From NCBI GenBank assembly GCA_002345025.1, contig DDUX01000147.1, positions 1 to 7,910 of the forward strand: DNA of 7,910 nucleotides, read 5' to 3'. Made by a program: the position numbers and the translations under genes. This stretch comes from Candidatus Accumulibacter iunctus. Lineage in GTDB: Bacteria > Pseudomonadota > Gammaproteobacteria > Burkholderiales > Rhodocyclaceae. Shown piece by piece: positions 1-6,506 of this stretch. How positions within the stretch are numbered: the stretch's first letter is position 1; every line of letters begins with the position of its first letter. The notes beneath the pieces were generated by a model, which was not told the origin of the DNA, did no database searches, and saw only the letters and a program-made list of their open reading frames with translations.

Positions 1-150
1 TTTTTTTTTTTTTTTTTTCCCCCCACAAAAACAACTCATCAAAAAACAAACCCCACACACAAAAACACCGGCCGCCGCCCCCGCCCGCCGCGGGGGGGGT
101 TGTGTTGGGGGGGGGGGGCGGGGGGGCGGGGGGGGGGGGGGCGGCCGGCC
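1..150. other. Low-complexity contig-end artefact
   Basis: An 18-base T run is followed by A/C-rich repeats and then long G runs broken by single C residues (about 98-143). This composition is unlike anything else in the window and carries no credible reading frame; translations across it are Pro/Gly/Arg-rich nonsense. It most likely reflects low-quality or poly-G sequencing at a contig end. Normal sequence begins near 147. Confidence 0.8.
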
Positions 151-170
151 TGGTGCTGGACTTGTAACCT

Positions 171-206
171 GCCGATGCCAGCTTCGCGCCGCCAGCGGGC
201 ATCGGC
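171..206. repeat. 9-bp inverted repeat upstream of the flavoprotein gene
   Basis: GCCGATGCC (171-179) and its exact reverse complement GGCATCGGC (198-206) are separated by 18 bases. The hairpin sits between a TAA at 165-167, which may end an upstream reading frame running in from the contig edge (last residues LVLDL), and the ATG at 237. No T-tract follows, so it is not a textbook terminator. It could be a read-through or attenuator-like structure, or chance in GC-rich DNA. Confidence 0.4.
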
Positions 207-236
207 AAGGAATGACTCGAGGAAAGGGGTTTGTCC

Positions 237-1673
237 ATGAACACGCTGGAAGTTGATGTCGCCATTATCGGCGCCGGCACTGCCGGAATGTCCGCCTACC
301 GCGCCGCGCTGGCGCATACCCGCAGCGTCCTGGTCATTGAGGGTGGGCAGTAAGGGACCACCTGCGCACGCGTCGGTTGCATGCCCAGCAAGCTGCTGAT
401 TGCCGCCGCCGAGGCCGCGCATGCGGCAAGGCACGCCGACGCCTTTGGTGTCATCGTCGATTCGCTGCGCATCGATGGCGTCGCCGTCATGCAGCGGGTT
501 CGCGATGAACGCGACCGCTTCGTCGGCTTCGTCACCGAGGCGGTGGACCATTGGCCGGCCGAGCACCGCCTGCGCGGTCGCGCCCGTTTTCTCGACGGTC
601 ACACGCTGCAGGTTGGCGAGCACACGCGTGTCGAGGCGCGGCGCATCGTCATCGCCACCGGTTCGCACCCCAACGTGCCGGCCGAATGGCGCGAGGCCGC
701 CGGCGATCGGCTGATCCTCAACGACGACGTCTTTGCCTGGCAATCGCTACCGCAGTCCGTCGCCGTGCTCGGTACCGGGGTGATTGCCCTGGAGCTGGCG
801 CAGGCCTTGCATCGACTGGGCGTGCGCGTCTGTGTCTACGGCCGCAGCGAGCGCGTCGGCCCGCTGACCGACCCCGCCCTGCAGGCCGAAGCGCGCATGG
901 TCTTCGCAGAGGAACTGCCGATGCGCCTGGGGGCGTCCGACCTGTACCTCCAGCGTGTCGGGAACGAGGTCGCCGTCCGCGTCGGTGACGAGGAACCGGC
1001 CGCTCAACGCTACGAGTGGATACTGGCCGCGAGCGGCCGCCGTCCGAATCTGCAGGCACTCGACTTGCCGCAGAGCGGCCTGCCGCTGGACACGCGCGGG
1101 GTCCCACTTTTCGATCCCGGTACCGGCCAGATCGCCGACAGCCGCGTCTTCATCGCCGGGGACGCGACGCATGAACGGGAGATCCTCCACGAGGCGGCGG
1201 ACGAAGGCCGCATCGCCGGTGACAATGCCGGCCGCTTCCCCGATGTGCGCTTGCGTCCGCGTCGCGCCCCGCTGTCGGTGGTGTTCTCCGATCCGCAGAT
1301 CATGCTCGCCGGACAGAGCCATGCGCAGTTGCTGCGCTCCGGGGTGGACTTTGCCGTGGGGGAGGTCTCGTTCGAGGATCAAGGGCGCAGCCGTGTCATG
1401 CTGAAGAATCGCGGTGCCTTGCATCTCTATGCCGAGCGGCGCAGTGGTCGCCTGCTGGGTGCCGAAATGCTCGGTCCGGCGGCGGAGCATCTGGGGCATC
1501 TGCTCGCCTGGTCGGTGCAGCGAGGCGACAGCGTGCAGGAGATGCTCGACAGTCCCTTCTACCACCCGGTCATCGAAGAGGCCCTGCGAACCGCGCTGCG
1601 CGGACTACAGCGTGCCCTGCGCATGGGGCCGCCGCCCGTCGAGCATTGCCTGGACTGTGGTCCCGGCGCGTGA
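237..1673 (+). CDS. Dihydrolipoyl dehydrogenase-like flavoprotein disulfide reductase, interrupted by an in-frame stop
   Basis: This is a class I pyridine nucleotide-disulfide oxidoreductase of the dihydrolipoyl dehydrogenase type, a soluble FAD enzyme passing electrons between NAD(H) and a dithiol. The natural start is ATG 237, with AAAGGGG seven bases upstream. From there come an FAD-binding GAGTAG fingerprint (residues 12-17), the redox pair C43-x4-C48 (CARVGC, followed by MPSK), an NAD fold around GTGVIALE, the second FAD motif FIAGDA, and the catalytic His-Pro near the end (FYHP, H443, followed by VIEE). The full frame is 478 codons, normal for the family. Codon 39 is TAA (351-353) where relatives, as I recall them, have Tyr before GTTC. 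As read, translation would restart at best at ATG 381 and lose the FAD motif and the cysteines, giving a non-functional 430-residue product. A sequencing error near a poor contig end is as likely as a real nonsense mutation. The physiological substrate is uncertain; sibling enzymes such as mercuric or glutathione reductase lack this C-terminal pattern. Confidence 0.85.
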
Positions 1674-1935
1674 ACTTCGTCCCTGCAGCCGCCGCATGAT
1701 CCGCGTCTGCACGGCCGAGGCGCCGACTGGCGTCAACCGCGGCCAGCAGCGCAGTGTCCGCTGCGACAAGCGACCGCCGATTCAGTTCAGCGCCCGCTAC
1801 CGAGTGCGGGTACCATCGTCGTAGCGCTCGAGCGCGCCAAGGCCGTGGTGGCTGTTCCGCTTGCAGCACCTGGCAACTGGTCGAAGCCGCCACCCCACCC
1901 GTCCGCCCACGTCTTGCCGCTACGCCGGACCGGTA
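1674..1935. other. Intergenic stretch without a recognisable gene
   Basis: This lies between the stop of the flavoprotein gene and the degraded 3' end of the sigma-54 activator remnant. Minus-strand frames stay open through it but match nothing I recognise. It holds one copy of a 19-bp direct repeat (1776-1794) and, overlapping it, a short inverted repeat CCCGC/GCGGG (1793-1797 and 1806-1810, 8-base loop). The stem could serve converging transcripts, but no T-tract is present. Confidence 0.5.
1776..1794 (+). repeat. 19-bp direct repeat, copy 1
   Basis: GCCGATTCAGTTCAGCGCC is identical to 4655-4673 and in the same orientation. This copy is intergenic, between the flavoprotein gene and the sigma-54 activator remnant. 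The flanking bases do not match the second copy. Confidence 0.7.
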
Positions 1936-2948
1936 GTGCCCGTGCTGGTGAACGTACTTCCTGGCGGTGCGTCCATCCAAACCGGTGCGCCGTGCAACTT
2001 CTTCATAGGTGCCCAGGCGCTTGTAGAGCAGCTGACAATAGCGGGCAAGCAAGGCGCTTGCTCCGAGCCGGCCGCCGTCGATCGCTTGCAGCAAGGCGTC
2101 GCTGCTCGCTCCGGCTGACGCCTCGATGGCGGCATCGTAACGTCCGGTGAGCAGGACGCGACGCACCGCCTGTTCGCGTTCGCGCATATTGCCCGGCCAC
2201 GGATAATCGGGTGGCAGGCAGCCGGCGAGCGCGTCAAGGACGCGTCCGCCGACCGTTGCGTCGGGAACGCCGAGCATGCGCGTCACCAGCGTCCGGCAAA
2301 GCGCTGTGGCTGGCGACTGCCGATCGGCGTGAAACTTCGCTCCTGCAATACCTGCAGGAGCTTGATCTGAATCGGAATGCTGGCCTCGCCGATTTCGTCG
2401 AGAAGCAGCGTGCCGTGCGCACTCGAGCGCGCGAGACCGCCGTCGCAGTCCTCGATGGCGCCGGTGAAGGCACCCTTGCGATGGCCAAACAGCTCGGATT
2501 CGATCAGGGTCTCCGGGAACTGTGACAGGTTGATGGCGATGAAACTCTCGGTGAAGTTGGCGGCGAAACGCCGCTGGTGCCACAGGTAGGGAATGTGCCC
2601 CGAACGGCCGATCGCCGCCGCCGCCTGACCCTTTCCGGTTCCTGTTTCCCCCAATAGCAGGGTCGAGAAATCTTCCATCCGTTTCCACAGATGGGTGTCG
2701 AACAGCTGCATGTCATGGGTGAAAACGCTGTTCCAGAGAGCCCGCCGCAAGCTTTTCATCGATGGACTCTCGCCCACCAGTCCGGCTTCGATGAAGTAGT
2801 ACGCCGGCCGCAACTGGTGAAAGAGGGCGAAATAACGTGCCGCTTCTTCTTCAGAAAAGCCTCGGCGTACCAGTTCGCCGAGGAGTCGGTCGGCCAGCGT
2901 CGCGTCAACCCGCGTTTCCCGTCGACTGGCCTGGCGCCTTCGACCGGG
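1936..2948 (-). pseudogene. Sigma-54-dependent transcriptional activator remnant (5'-truncated, internally deleted)
   Basis: This is part of a bacterial enhancer-binding protein, an AAA+ ATPase that opens sigma-54 promoters. Reading down from 2948, one frame gives a linker helix region, Walker A GETGTGK (2631-2651), the sigma-54-contacting loop GAFTGA (2457-2474), Walker B around LLLDEIGE, and then RFAGR. It then hits TGA around 2285. Homology resumes in another minus frame at about 2295 with RTLVTRMLG, followed by PWPGNMRE and a C-terminal HTH-like segment (EEVARRTGLDGRTARKYV). The expected block holding the arginine finger, the YRL and the PLR motifs is missing, perhaps 45-60 residues. The frame is blocked upstream by TGA at 2949-2951, so the usual N-terminal sensory part is also gone. 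After KYVHQHGH the frame runs on to 1570 without recognisable similarity. It cannot encode a working activator. Confidence in the family is high; the exact 3' end is uncertain. Confidence 0.85.
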
Positions 2949-3019
2949 TCACATGCATCAAGGCCGGTCGGAGCACGAAGCACTTGCGGAAGCGGCGCTG
3001 GATCTACTACTCTTCAATC

Positions 3020-4180
3020 ATGACCTACTCCGTTCCAGGTTATCTGGCCTACCGCCACTACGGCCCCACTACGATCGTCATAAACAACCGCATCAAGACC
3101 GCGGTGTTCCTTCGCGACGTTGGCCAACGAGTCTGGCGGCGATTGCTGGATCGCAAAGAATGGCAGCCCGAAGATCTCCCCATACTGCAAAGGCTTGGCA
3201 AGTTAGGTCTCGTCGACAGTGCGCATTCGGAAGCGGCTCCAGCAGATCTCGCGACGCACAAGTCCTGCGATGTTCCGCCATCCGGTGCCATCAGCTTGTG
3301 GTCTTTCCGCAACAACATCCCGCTGAGCGGACATTTCGAACTCACCGGGCGCTGCAATCTGCGCTGCCTTCACTGCTACTGCACCTTTTCCGAGAAACAG
3401 GACGCGCTTTCAACGCACGACGTGTTCCGCATCATCGACGACCTTCATGACGCAGGCACTTTGGGGTTGGTATTGACCGGTGGGGAGATCTTCGTCCGGC
3501 GCGACATTGGCGACATACTCACCTATCTTCAGGAGCGACGCTTCATCATTCGCATAAATACCAACGCCACCCTGCTCAAACCACCGATTCTGCGCCTCGT
3601 CGCCGACCTGACTAATGTCTATCGCATTCACGTGAGCCTCTACAGCGCGAACGCCGCCGTTCATGATGCAGTGACAAAGGTCAAGGGTTCATTCGAGAAG
3701 ACGCTCTCCAACCTTGAGGCGTTGAAGGATGCGGGGCACGATGTGCGTATCAACTGCTCCGTCTTACGTACCAACGCGGCATCGTATCAGGAAGTGCGTA
3801 CCACAATCGGCGATGGACTCGGTATCCCCGTGCGCTTTGATCCCTTCATATTTCCGAAGGACGACGGCTCGTCGGACAATCTGGTCGAGTTTATCGGCCG
3901 AGCAACGCTTGCTGAGTTCGATATGTTCAATGGGCGACGCGACCTATCGGAACCTAAGAAGGCCAAACTGTGCAAAGCGGCGTTTTCCTTCTTTGCGATT
4001 GACTCGACTGGCAACGTCTACCCCTGTCTCAAGATGAAGAAGAGCATGGCGAGCCCGCTGGGTAAAGTACCGCAGCAGCGTTTCGGCGATGTTTGGCGGT
4101 TCTCTGAGCAAGTGAAGGAGATCCGTAAGGTGCTCGACAACAGGCTGAGAAAGTGCTCCATTTGTGAGCTCGAGATTTGA
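3020..4180 (+). CDS. Radical SAM peptide maturase with PqqD-like N-terminus and Twitch-type C-terminus
   Basis: This 386-residue protein is a probable RiPP maturase that uses S-adenosylmethionine and a [4Fe-4S] cluster to modify a peptide by radical chemistry in the cytoplasm. Residues ~5-65 (GYLAYRHYGPTTIVINN, later LRDVGQRVWRRLL) resemble a PqqD-like RiPP recognition element. The radical SAM core follows, with C112-x3-C116-x2-C119 (CNLRCLHC, plus an extra C121) and the GGE SAM-binding motif at 154-156. The C-terminus has C318-x12-G-x4-C336 and C379-x2-C382, then ends at 386. That four-Cys spacing is what Twitch domains (BtrN; also SkfB) use for one auxiliary cluster. A full seven-Cys SPASM domain would need three more cysteines. 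ATG 3020 was chosen because the reading frame upstream, back to 2837, is antisense to the activator remnant; the ribosome site is weak. The stop is 22 bases before the next ATG, so co-transcription is likely. GC is visibly lower than in the flanking genes, suggesting transfer. The reaction is not deducible: a thioether, C-C or epimerisation product is possible. Confidence 0.85.
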   Translation: MTYSVPGYLAYRHYGPTTIVINNRIKTAVFLRDVGQRVWRRLLDRKEWQPEDLPILQRLGKLGLVDSAHSEAAPADLATHKSCDVPPSGAISLWSFRNNIPLSGHFELTGRCNLRCLHCYCTFSEKQDALSTHDVFRIIDDLHDAGTLGLVLTGGEIFVRRDIGDILTYLQERRFIIRINTNATLLKPPILRLVADLTNVYRIHVSLYSANAAVHDAVTKVKGSFEKTLSNLEALKDAGHDVRINCSVLRTNAASYQEVRTTIGDGLGIPVRFDPFIFPKDDGSSDNLVEFIGRATLAEFDMFNGRRDLSEPKKAKLCKAAFSFFAIDSTGNVYPCLKMKKSMASPLGKVPQQRFGDVWRFSEQVKEIRKVLDNRLRKCSICELEI

Positions 4181-4191
4181 AAGCTTAGACC

Positions 4192-4197
4192 AGGAGG
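4192..4197 (+). promoter_or_regulatory. Strong ribosome binding site for the candidate precursor peptide
   Basis: A perfect AGGAGG lies five bases before ATG 4203. It fixes the start of the short gene and would give far stronger initiation than the poor site in front of the radical SAM gene, as expected when a peptide substrate must outnumber its modifying enzyme. Confidence 0.8.
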
Positions 4198-4202
4198 CCG
4201 TC

Positions 4203-4418
4203 ATGAACTCGGACAAGCAGATCAGTATGGATGAAATCCTCAAGGAGCTCGGTGTCGCTGCCGCAAGCAGCGACGGAATTCATCAGTTCGATATCCAAGA
4301 CAAGTTCTTCATTGGACAGGGCTGCGAAACCACATTACTGCCGGAGCCTTTGGGCGAAGCTCCACCCGCCGATCGGGCCACTATATCTAGGAATATCTCC
4401 ATCTGCTGCACCAAGTAG
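4203..4418 (+). CDS. Candidate RiPP precursor peptide, 71 residues
   Basis: The peptide begins 22 bases after the radical SAM gene, behind a perfect AGGAGG. It starts MNSDKQISMDEILKELG, a predicted amphipathic helix typical of leader peptides. A mixed acidic middle (FDIQDKFFIGQGC, C41) and a Pro/Ala stretch (PEPLGEAPP, 47-55) follow, and it ends in ISICCTK with C68 and C69 two residues from the C-terminus. There is no signal peptide or membrane segment. Its size, position, charge distribution and Cys placement fit a substrate of the upstream enzyme, which carries a leader-binding-like domain. The likely core is the part after the PP (about 56-71), with C41 as another possible target. I do not recognise the family, so the role rests on context. 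No further biosynthetic, protease or transporter gene follows. Alternatively it is a small unrelated protein. Confidence 0.7.
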   Translation: MNSDKQISMDEILKELGVAAASSDGIHQFDIQDKFFIGQGCETTLLPEPLGEAPPADRATISRNISICCTK

Positions 4419-4530
4419 TGCTCGCCTGAAAGCCACCCACACAGGCAGCCGATGCGTTTCACAGCAGTGCAGTGCTCGCAGCGACGCGAGGCGCTCAGTC
4501 AACCTACTGTTCGCCCGCGTTCAGATGACT

Positions 4531-4650
4531 CTACAGGGGCGCAGCATCGATGCCGCCCATGCCGATGGCTAAGCCGAACACCAGGCCGGAGATGGTGTCG
4601 ATCTGGCCGGGCATCAGGCCCCGGGAGCAAACCAGGAGGGAACCGACGGC
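4531..4650 (-). pseudogene. Internal fragment of an MFS transporter (fosmidomycin-resistance-like)
   Basis: Reading the minus strand from about 4650 to the TAG at 4531-4533 gives ~39 codons: a hydrophobic lead-in, then GLMPGQIDTISGLVFGLAIG and MGGIDAAPL. The L-M/V-PG...SGL-FG-A-GMGGI-AA pattern matches a late transmembrane loop and helix of Fsr-type major facilitator exporters, where a LGxLAD-like continuation is normally found. Here a stop follows AAPL at once, and the upstream side runs into the LysR stop region. It is therefore a scrap of a ~400-residue membrane protein with both ends lost. It lies just downstream of the LysR gene on the same strand. The family call is from remembered motif similarity over a short stretch. 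Confidence 0.6.
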
Positions 4651-4654
4651 CAAC

Positions 4655-4673
4655 GCCGATTCAGTTCAGCGCC
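4655..4673 (+). repeat. 19-bp direct repeat, copy 2
   Basis: This is identical to 1776-1794. On the minus strand it covers the last codons of the LysR gene (Ala-Leu-Asn-stop) and the bases just after. The two copies bracket about 2.9 kb that holds the activator remnant, the radical SAM/peptide pair and the MFS scrap. Confidence 0.7.
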
Positions 4674-5560
4674 GGGTCTGCCCGCAGACGTTCGACCGCC
4701 AGATCAAGAAACGCGCGTACCCTCTGCGAGGCATGCTGTCCCTCGCGGTGCAGCACATGCACGGGCAGCGCGGGTGGCTCGAAGTCGCTGAGCACGGCCT
4801 GCAGCCGGCCGCTGCGCAAGTGTTCAGCGACCTGGTAGGAGAGCAGACGGGTCAGGCCAAAGCCGCCCAATGCCGCTGCCACCGCCGAGTCGTTGCTGGT
4901 GGTGGTCATGCGCGCTTGCAGCTTGACGACGCGTGGCGCACCGTTCTCGATCAGTCGCCATTCCGGCGTCGGCGTGACGCCCGCCGCCGAGACGATCCGG
5001 TGGGCGAACAAGTCATCGGGCGTACGCGGCTCGCCACACTGTTGAAGATAGGCCGGGGCCGCACAAATGACCCGGCGCACGCGTCCAACCGGCACGGCCT
5101 GCAGCGAGGAGTCGGCCAGTTCGCCGATACGCACCGCCACATCGACGCCTTCGTCGAGCATGTTGATCACACGATCGAGAAACAGACAGACGGCGCTGAC
5201 CTCGGGATAGCGCAAGAGGTATTCGGTGACGATGGGGGTGACGAACTGGGCACCGAACAGCACCGGGGCAGTCAGAGTCAGACGCCCGCGTGGTGCCCTG
5301 TGCGTGCCGCCGACCGACTCGTCCGCTTCGGCAACGTCGGCCAGAATGCGCCGACAGTCATCGGCATAGCGTGCACCGGCGTCAGTCACCCGGACGATGC
5401 GCGTGCTGCGCGCCAGCAGACGAACACCGAGCTGCCGCTCGAGTTCGTTGATGGCTCGCGTCACCGCCGATGGCGACAGGTTGAGCTTGCGCGCCGCGCC
5501 GGCGAAGCCGTTGGCATCAACCACGGCCACGAGTACCTTCATGTGCTGAAGTCTGTCCAT
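4661..5560 (-). CDS. LysR-family transcriptional regulator
   Basis: This 299-residue protein has the standard LysR length and layout. The N-terminal winged helix-turn-helix (MDRLQHMKVLVAVVDANGFA, then AARKLNLSPSAVTRAINELE and VRLLARSTR) is followed by a substrate-binding domain from about residue 90 (GRLTLTAPVLFG, the RVINMLDEGVDVAVRIG segment, and GGFGLTRLLSY near 240). It would bind DNA as a tetramer and respond to a small effector that cannot be told from sequence. ATG 5560 is preferred over an upstream in-frame start at 5761 because the family begins just before the HTH. AAGGGAG lies about ten bases upstream. It ends DPALN, a common ending in this family. No intact divergent target gene lies upstream: the plus-strand neighbour is a gene fragment. 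An MFS scrap sits downstream on the same strand, a common LysR partner type, so the pair may once have been functional. Codon use is high-GC like the rest of the host-type DNA. Confidence 0.92.
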   Translation of the reverse strand: MDRLQHMKVLVAVVDANGFAGAARKLNLSPSAVTRAINELERQLGVRLLARSTRIVRVTDAGARYADDCRRILADVAEADESVGGTHRAPRGRLTLTAPVLFGAQFVTPIVTEYLLRYPEVSAVCLFLDRVINMLDEGVDVAVRIGELADSSLQAVPVGRVRRVICAAPAYLQQCGEPRTPDDLFAHRIVSAAGVTPTPEWRLIENGAPRVVKLQARMTTTSNDSAVAAALGGFGLTRLLSYQVAEHLRSGRLQAVLSDFEPPALPVHVLHREGQHASQRVRAFLDLAVERLRADPALN

Positions 5561-5839
5561 GCAGTCGCGAACTCCCTTGCGCCAGGATCTTGCCTTGTCC
5601 GGGTGACGGTGCGGAGGGACCTCCCGCAGGCCATGCCTGGAGGATTCTAGTCGATTTCTCTGGCCTTCCTTGACGGTCGGGCGCCAGCGCCCGGCGAGCG
5701 TGCTGCTGTCGTTGACGGTGAAGCGAGCCGCTCTTCCCGGCACTTCCTGGTACGCTGCCACTCTCGATAGGGTCGTCTCAGGTCATCAGGTCCGTTCTGA
5801 GGCAGTACGACCGTCGACAGGCACATTCTCGCCGCTCGC
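5561..5839. other. Leader/intergenic region upstream of the LysR gene
   Basis: Open frames exist on both strands but I recognise no protein. The region should contain the LysR promoter on the minus strand, though no convincing -35/-10 pair was found by eye. It contains a palindrome, CGGGCGC-CA-GCGCCCG (5678-5693), with 7-bp arms. This could be a regulator site or a GC-rich hairpin; its inward position, ~120 bases from the LysR start, makes autoregulation possible but unproven. Confidence 0.4.
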
Positions 5840-6015
5840 CAGCGCGCAAGCAGGAGCATCGACCGGATGTGCCTGAACGTCCATGTTCCCCAATTACAAC
5901 GGATGGGTGGCGTGGTGTGGTATCTGCGAGGGCATTTGGGGCAGCGCTTTGCCTCGACGGGTGGGATAGCGCCAAAGACTGAACAGTTCGTGGCGGCGAT
6001 TGAAAACTTTGCGAA
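5840..6015 (+). pseudogene. N-terminal fragment of a conserved uncharacterised protein
   Basis: From the codons before ATG 5867 the plus strand reads SIDRMCLNVHVPQLQRM, then VVWYLRGHLGQRFAS and GIAPKTEQFVAAIENFAKR. From memory this resembles the start of a widespread, larger family of unknown function found near insertion sequences (DRMYLNVYVP.LQ…, then …FVAAIE.FA). After AKR at about 6015 the frame degrades into Pro/Arg-rich sequence, because a DUF1841 gene piece takes over in another frame at 6003-6010. A sharp junction has therefore removed most of the protein. The family resemblance is recalled and not verified. Confidence 0.45.
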
Positions 6016-6380
6016 ACGCCCACCGCTCGATCCTCGAAGGCGCCGATGTGAAGGCCGCCGACCTGATCCTGCAGCACCCCGAGTACCATGCGCTGCTCGA
6101 GGATCCGGCAACGGCGATCGAGCACGAGTTCAGTCCCGAGAGCGGGCAGATGAACCCTTTCCTGCATCTCTCGCTGCACCTGACCGTTGCCGAGCAGGTC
6201 AGCATCGACCAGCCGCCGGGGCTTCGTTCTGCGTACCAGACGCTGCGCTCGCGTGTCGGCGATCACGAGGGTGCGCACGCGCTCCTCGAATGCCTTGACG
6301 AGACGATCTGGCGTGCCGAGCGCCATGGCCAGGCGATGGGCGCGAACGCCGACCTCGAGTGCGTGCGGCGCGCCGCCGCC
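6000..6380 (+). pseudogene. DUF1841 family protein, N-terminally truncated
   Basis: About 127 codons match the DUF1841 family of small cytoplasmic proteins of unknown function in beta- and gammaproteobacteria: LILQHPEYHALLEDP, MNPFLHLSLHL, EQVSIDQPPG, HALLECLDETIW, and ECVRRAA at the usual C-terminus. The expected start (an MF-P-R-type opening with an aromatic-rich helix, ~15-20 residues) is absent. The frame is blocked by TAG at 5967-5969 and begins at best with TTG 6000 or inside foreign sequence. The usual stop after CVRRAA is also missing, so the frame runs through ~130 bases of linker into an IS91 transposase fragment, giving a 472-codon chimeric open frame. Probably not functional. Confidence 0.75.
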
Positions 6381-6506
6381 AGCTCAGCGGCACCCTGGCA
6401 GCGCACGGCTGCCGCCGCGCGGCGCGGCGCTGCTGGACAGTGCCGCCGAATCGGGAGGGCAGTTGCTGCAGTGATTCAGGGGTGTCTCAACAGTCAGCAC
6501 TACTCC

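Noticed and set aside
1..150. Poly-T and poly-G tracts as a CRISPR, telomere-like or replication feature
   Set aside because: There is no regular repeat unit; the homopolymer runs with sporadic errors are typical of sequencing noise at a contig end.
384..988. Several frames antisense or out of phase with the flavoprotein gene
   Set aside because: They are Arg/Ala/Pro-rich shadows of a GC-rich coding region.
1570..2688. Treating the whole 372-codon minus frame as one protein
   Set aside because: Only about residues 132-251 carry activator homology. The first part is out of frame with the AAA+ domain and the last part is antisense to the flavoprotein gene end.
2837..3019. Upstream extension of the radical SAM frame to 2837
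   Set aside because: The extra 61 residues are Arg/Pro-rich, antisense to the activator remnant, and lie before the PqqD-like domain where the family normally starts.
2953..3450. Plus-strand frame starting MHQGRSEHEALAEAALDLLLF
   Set aside because: The first ~25 residues look protein-like, but the rest is a shadow of the radical SAM gene; too short to call a second precursor or leader gene.
4470..4496. Small hairpin CTCGC/GCGAG downstream of the peptide gene as a terminator
   Set aside because: Only five base pairs and no T-tract; not distinguishable from chance.
4550..5650. 366-codon plus-strand open frame antisense to the LysR gene
   Set aside because: Its length comes from high-GC codon structure opposite a clear LysR protein; its translation has no family motif.
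5647..6111. Minus-strand frame containing CPKCP
   Set aside because: The apparent zinc-ribbon-like CxxC lies antisense to the better supported N-terminal fragment and DUF1841 sequence; no surrounding family pattern.
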